Below, piece by piece: positions 61,358 to 64,000 of a DNA stretch of 64,000 nt. Origin of the DNA: Vibrio porteresiae DSM 19223 (GTDB taxonomy: Bacteria; Pseudomonadota; Gammaproteobacteria; Enterobacterales; Vibrionaceae); contig NZ_AP024895.1 in the NCBI RefSeq assembly GCF_024347055.1, positions 310,001-374,000 on the forward strand, written 5' to 3'. Under the pieces are notes generated by a model. The model was not told the origin of the DNA and searched no databases. It saw nothing but the letters and a program-made list of their open reading frames with translations. Each line of letters begins with the position of its first letter. The first letter of the stretch is position 1. Both the position numbers and the translations under genes were made by a program.

Positions 61358-61385
61358 TTGACTTTCAAAGTGGGTAGCGTAAGAT
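61358..61385 (+). promoter_or_regulatory. Promoter of rRNA operon 2
   Basis: TTGACT, 16 bases and TAAGAT, about 197 bases before the second 16S. It is the only good promoter between the two operons; no equivalent of the strong P1 is present. Confidence 0.7.
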
Positions 61386-61421
61386 ACGCGTCCTGCCTAA
61401 GTGCTAAGGCACTGAAAGCAA

Positions 61422-61434
61422 AGCTCTTTAACAA
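61422..61434 (+). promoter_or_regulatory. boxA antitermination site, leader of operon 2
   Basis: AGCTCTTTAACAA, the same variant as in the first leader; the following bases are nearly identical up to the 16S. Confidence 0.85.
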
Positions 61435-61582
61435 TTTAAACCTATCAATCTGTGTGGGCACTCGTTGATGATAATCATAGCTTCTTAGGAAGCACAATGG
61501 TTTCAATGAACTGAGTGACCAATTAAGTCTTCGGACTTAGCACAGTCAATTTATTCAGTATTCATTGAGCCGAAAAAACTTT

Positions 61583-63125
<1,543 letters not shown>

Positions 63126-63186
63126 ATACGAAGATTATTGCGATGAGTGTTCACACAGATTGATACGGTTTAATAGAGCACCTAGT

Positions 63187-63263
63187 GGGTCTGTAGCTCA
63201 GGTGGTTAGAGCGTTCGCCTGATAAGCGAGAGGTCGGTGGTTCAAGTCCACTCAGACCCACCA
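63187..63263 (+). tRNA. tRNA-Ile(GAT) in the spacer of operon 2
   Basis: A 77-base cloverleaf with anticodon loop CTGATAA (anticodon GAT) and encoded CCA; first of two spacer tRNAs. Confidence 0.97.
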
Positions 63264-63288
63264 ATATTTCCGTAAGGAAAACACCGAT

Positions 63289-63364
63289 GGGGTTATAGCT
63301 CAGCTGGGAGAGCGCCTGCCTTGCACGCAGGAGGTCTGCGGTTCGATCCCGCATAGCTCCACCA
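63289..63364 (+). tRNA. tRNA-Ala(TGC) in the spacer of operon 2
   Basis: A 76-base cloverleaf with anticodon loop CTTGCAC (anticodon TGC) and encoded CCA, 25 bases after tRNA-Ile. Confidence 0.97.
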
Positions 63365-63417
63365 TCTTTAAGCGCATTAGCGATAGTGTTCTTAAAAATG
63401 GTTTCGAAAGAAATCTT

Positions 63418-63430
63418 TGCTCTTTAACAA
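63418..63430 (+). promoter_or_regulatory. boxA antitermination site, spacer of operon 2
   Basis: TGCTCTTTAACAA, a perfect match. The surrounding spacer up to 23S is nearly identical to that of operon 1 apart from a 32-base length difference. Confidence 0.85.
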
Positions 63431-63661
63431 TTTGGAAAGCTGACAAAACAATGTTTTATTTCATTGAAATAGAAGATTGTTTGTAAAGTTCTCAATTGTC
63501 TTCGTTAAGAAGACAAACAAAAACACATTCAAGTGTTCTTGGATTTACTTTTTAAGTAAATATTCAAAATTGAGTCCGGCAATATCGAGTCTGCAACATG
63601 TATAAAAATGCAGACAACCTTGGTGACTTGTTCATCAACTCGAAACTTTTTTGGGTTGTAT

Positions 63662-64000
63662 GGTTAAGTGACTAAGCGTACACGGTGGATGCCTTGGCAG
63701 TCAGAGGCGATGAAGGACGTACTAACTTGCGATAAGCGTAGATGAGGCAGTAAGAGCCACTTGAGTCTACGATTTCCGAATGGGGAAACCCAACTGCATA
63801 AGCAGTTATCTTTAACTGAATACATAGGTTAAAGAAGCGAACCGGGAGAACTGAAACATCTAAGTACCCCGAGGAAAAGAAATCAACCGAGATTCCGAAA
63901 GTAGCGGCGAGCGAAATTGGATTAGCCCTTAAGCTTATTATGCGTCAGGCGAAGGCTCTGGAAAGGGCCGCGATACAGGGTGATAGCCCCGTAGCTGATA
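63662..64000 (+). rRNA. rrl: 23S ribosomal RNA, operon 2, 5' part (cut by window end)
   Basis: The first 339 bases of a second 23S, beginning GGTTAAGTGACTAAGCG and matching copy 1 throughout as far as I compared. It continues past the window. Confidence 0.97.

Overview
This window is chromosomal DNA from a gammaproteobacterium, almost certainly Vibrio or a close relative. The evidence is the gene order (rpoB-rpoC-rsd-nudC-hemE; orn-tRNA-Gly array-queG; tsaE-amiB-mutL-miaA-hfq-hflX-hflK-hflC; fkpA-yheO-tusDCB-rpsL-rpsG-fusA-tuf; rpsF-rpsR-rplI-dnaB-alr-pgi-zur-dusA-cysJIH), the Vibrio-type 16S sequence and the protein similarities. It is a conserved housekeeping backbone. I see no prophage, insertion sequence, CRISPR array, integron or defence island, and no clearly new multi-gene system.

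Layout. 1-8.4 kb: the end of rpoB, rpoC, then rsd (reverse), nudC and hemE. 8.4-10.1 kb: a TetR-type regulator and a DHH-family phosphoesterase of unknown substrate. 10.2-16.3 kb, mostly reverse: envC, gpmM, an EamA-type transporter, psd and rsgA. 16.4-18.7 kb: orn, then a 13-gene array of eight tRNA-Gly(GCC) and five initiator tRNA-Met genes. 18.7-19.4 kb: a 715-base gene-free stretch with two consensus DnaA boxes facing each other. 19.4-29.8 kb: queG (reverse), then the tsaE-amiB-mutL-miaA-hfq-hflX-hflK-hflC superoperon. 30-34.3 kb: yjeT, slyX, a WD40-repeat lipoprotein, fkpA, yheO and tusDCB. 34.3-38.9 kb: the str operon. 39-41.4 kb: bfd, bfr, and rpsF-rpsR-rplI with what looks like a broken priB between rpsF and rpsR. 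41.4-50.8 kb: a DUF481 outer-membrane protein, dnaB, alr, yjbQ, pgi, cheX, zur, dusA, pspG and a small outer-membrane protein. 50.9-55.6 kb: a small hypothetical gene and cysJIH. 55.7-64 kb: two rRNA operons in tandem, the first with tRNA-Glu and the second with tRNA-Ile and tRNA-Ala; the second 23S runs off the end.

Functional links. Much of the window serves transcription and translation: RNA polymerase, the sigma-70 control factor Rsd, ribosomal proteins, elongation factors, rRNA and tRNA, and tRNA-modifying enzymes (TsaE, MiaA, QueG, TusDCB, DusA). EnvC and the amidase AmiB are activator and enzyme for splitting septal peptidoglycan. HflK and HflC form the membrane complex that restrains FtsH. 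Bfd and Bfr handle stored iron, with Fur-like sites upstream of bfd. CysJIH carries PAPS to sulfide.

The observations most worth checking are the decayed priB, the DnaA-box pair beside the tRNA array, the tRNA-fMet copies that show a compensatory base-pair change and its intermediate, and the compensatory heterogeneity between the two 16S genes. Family names and comparisons with E. coli or V. cholerae come from recall; no database search was run.
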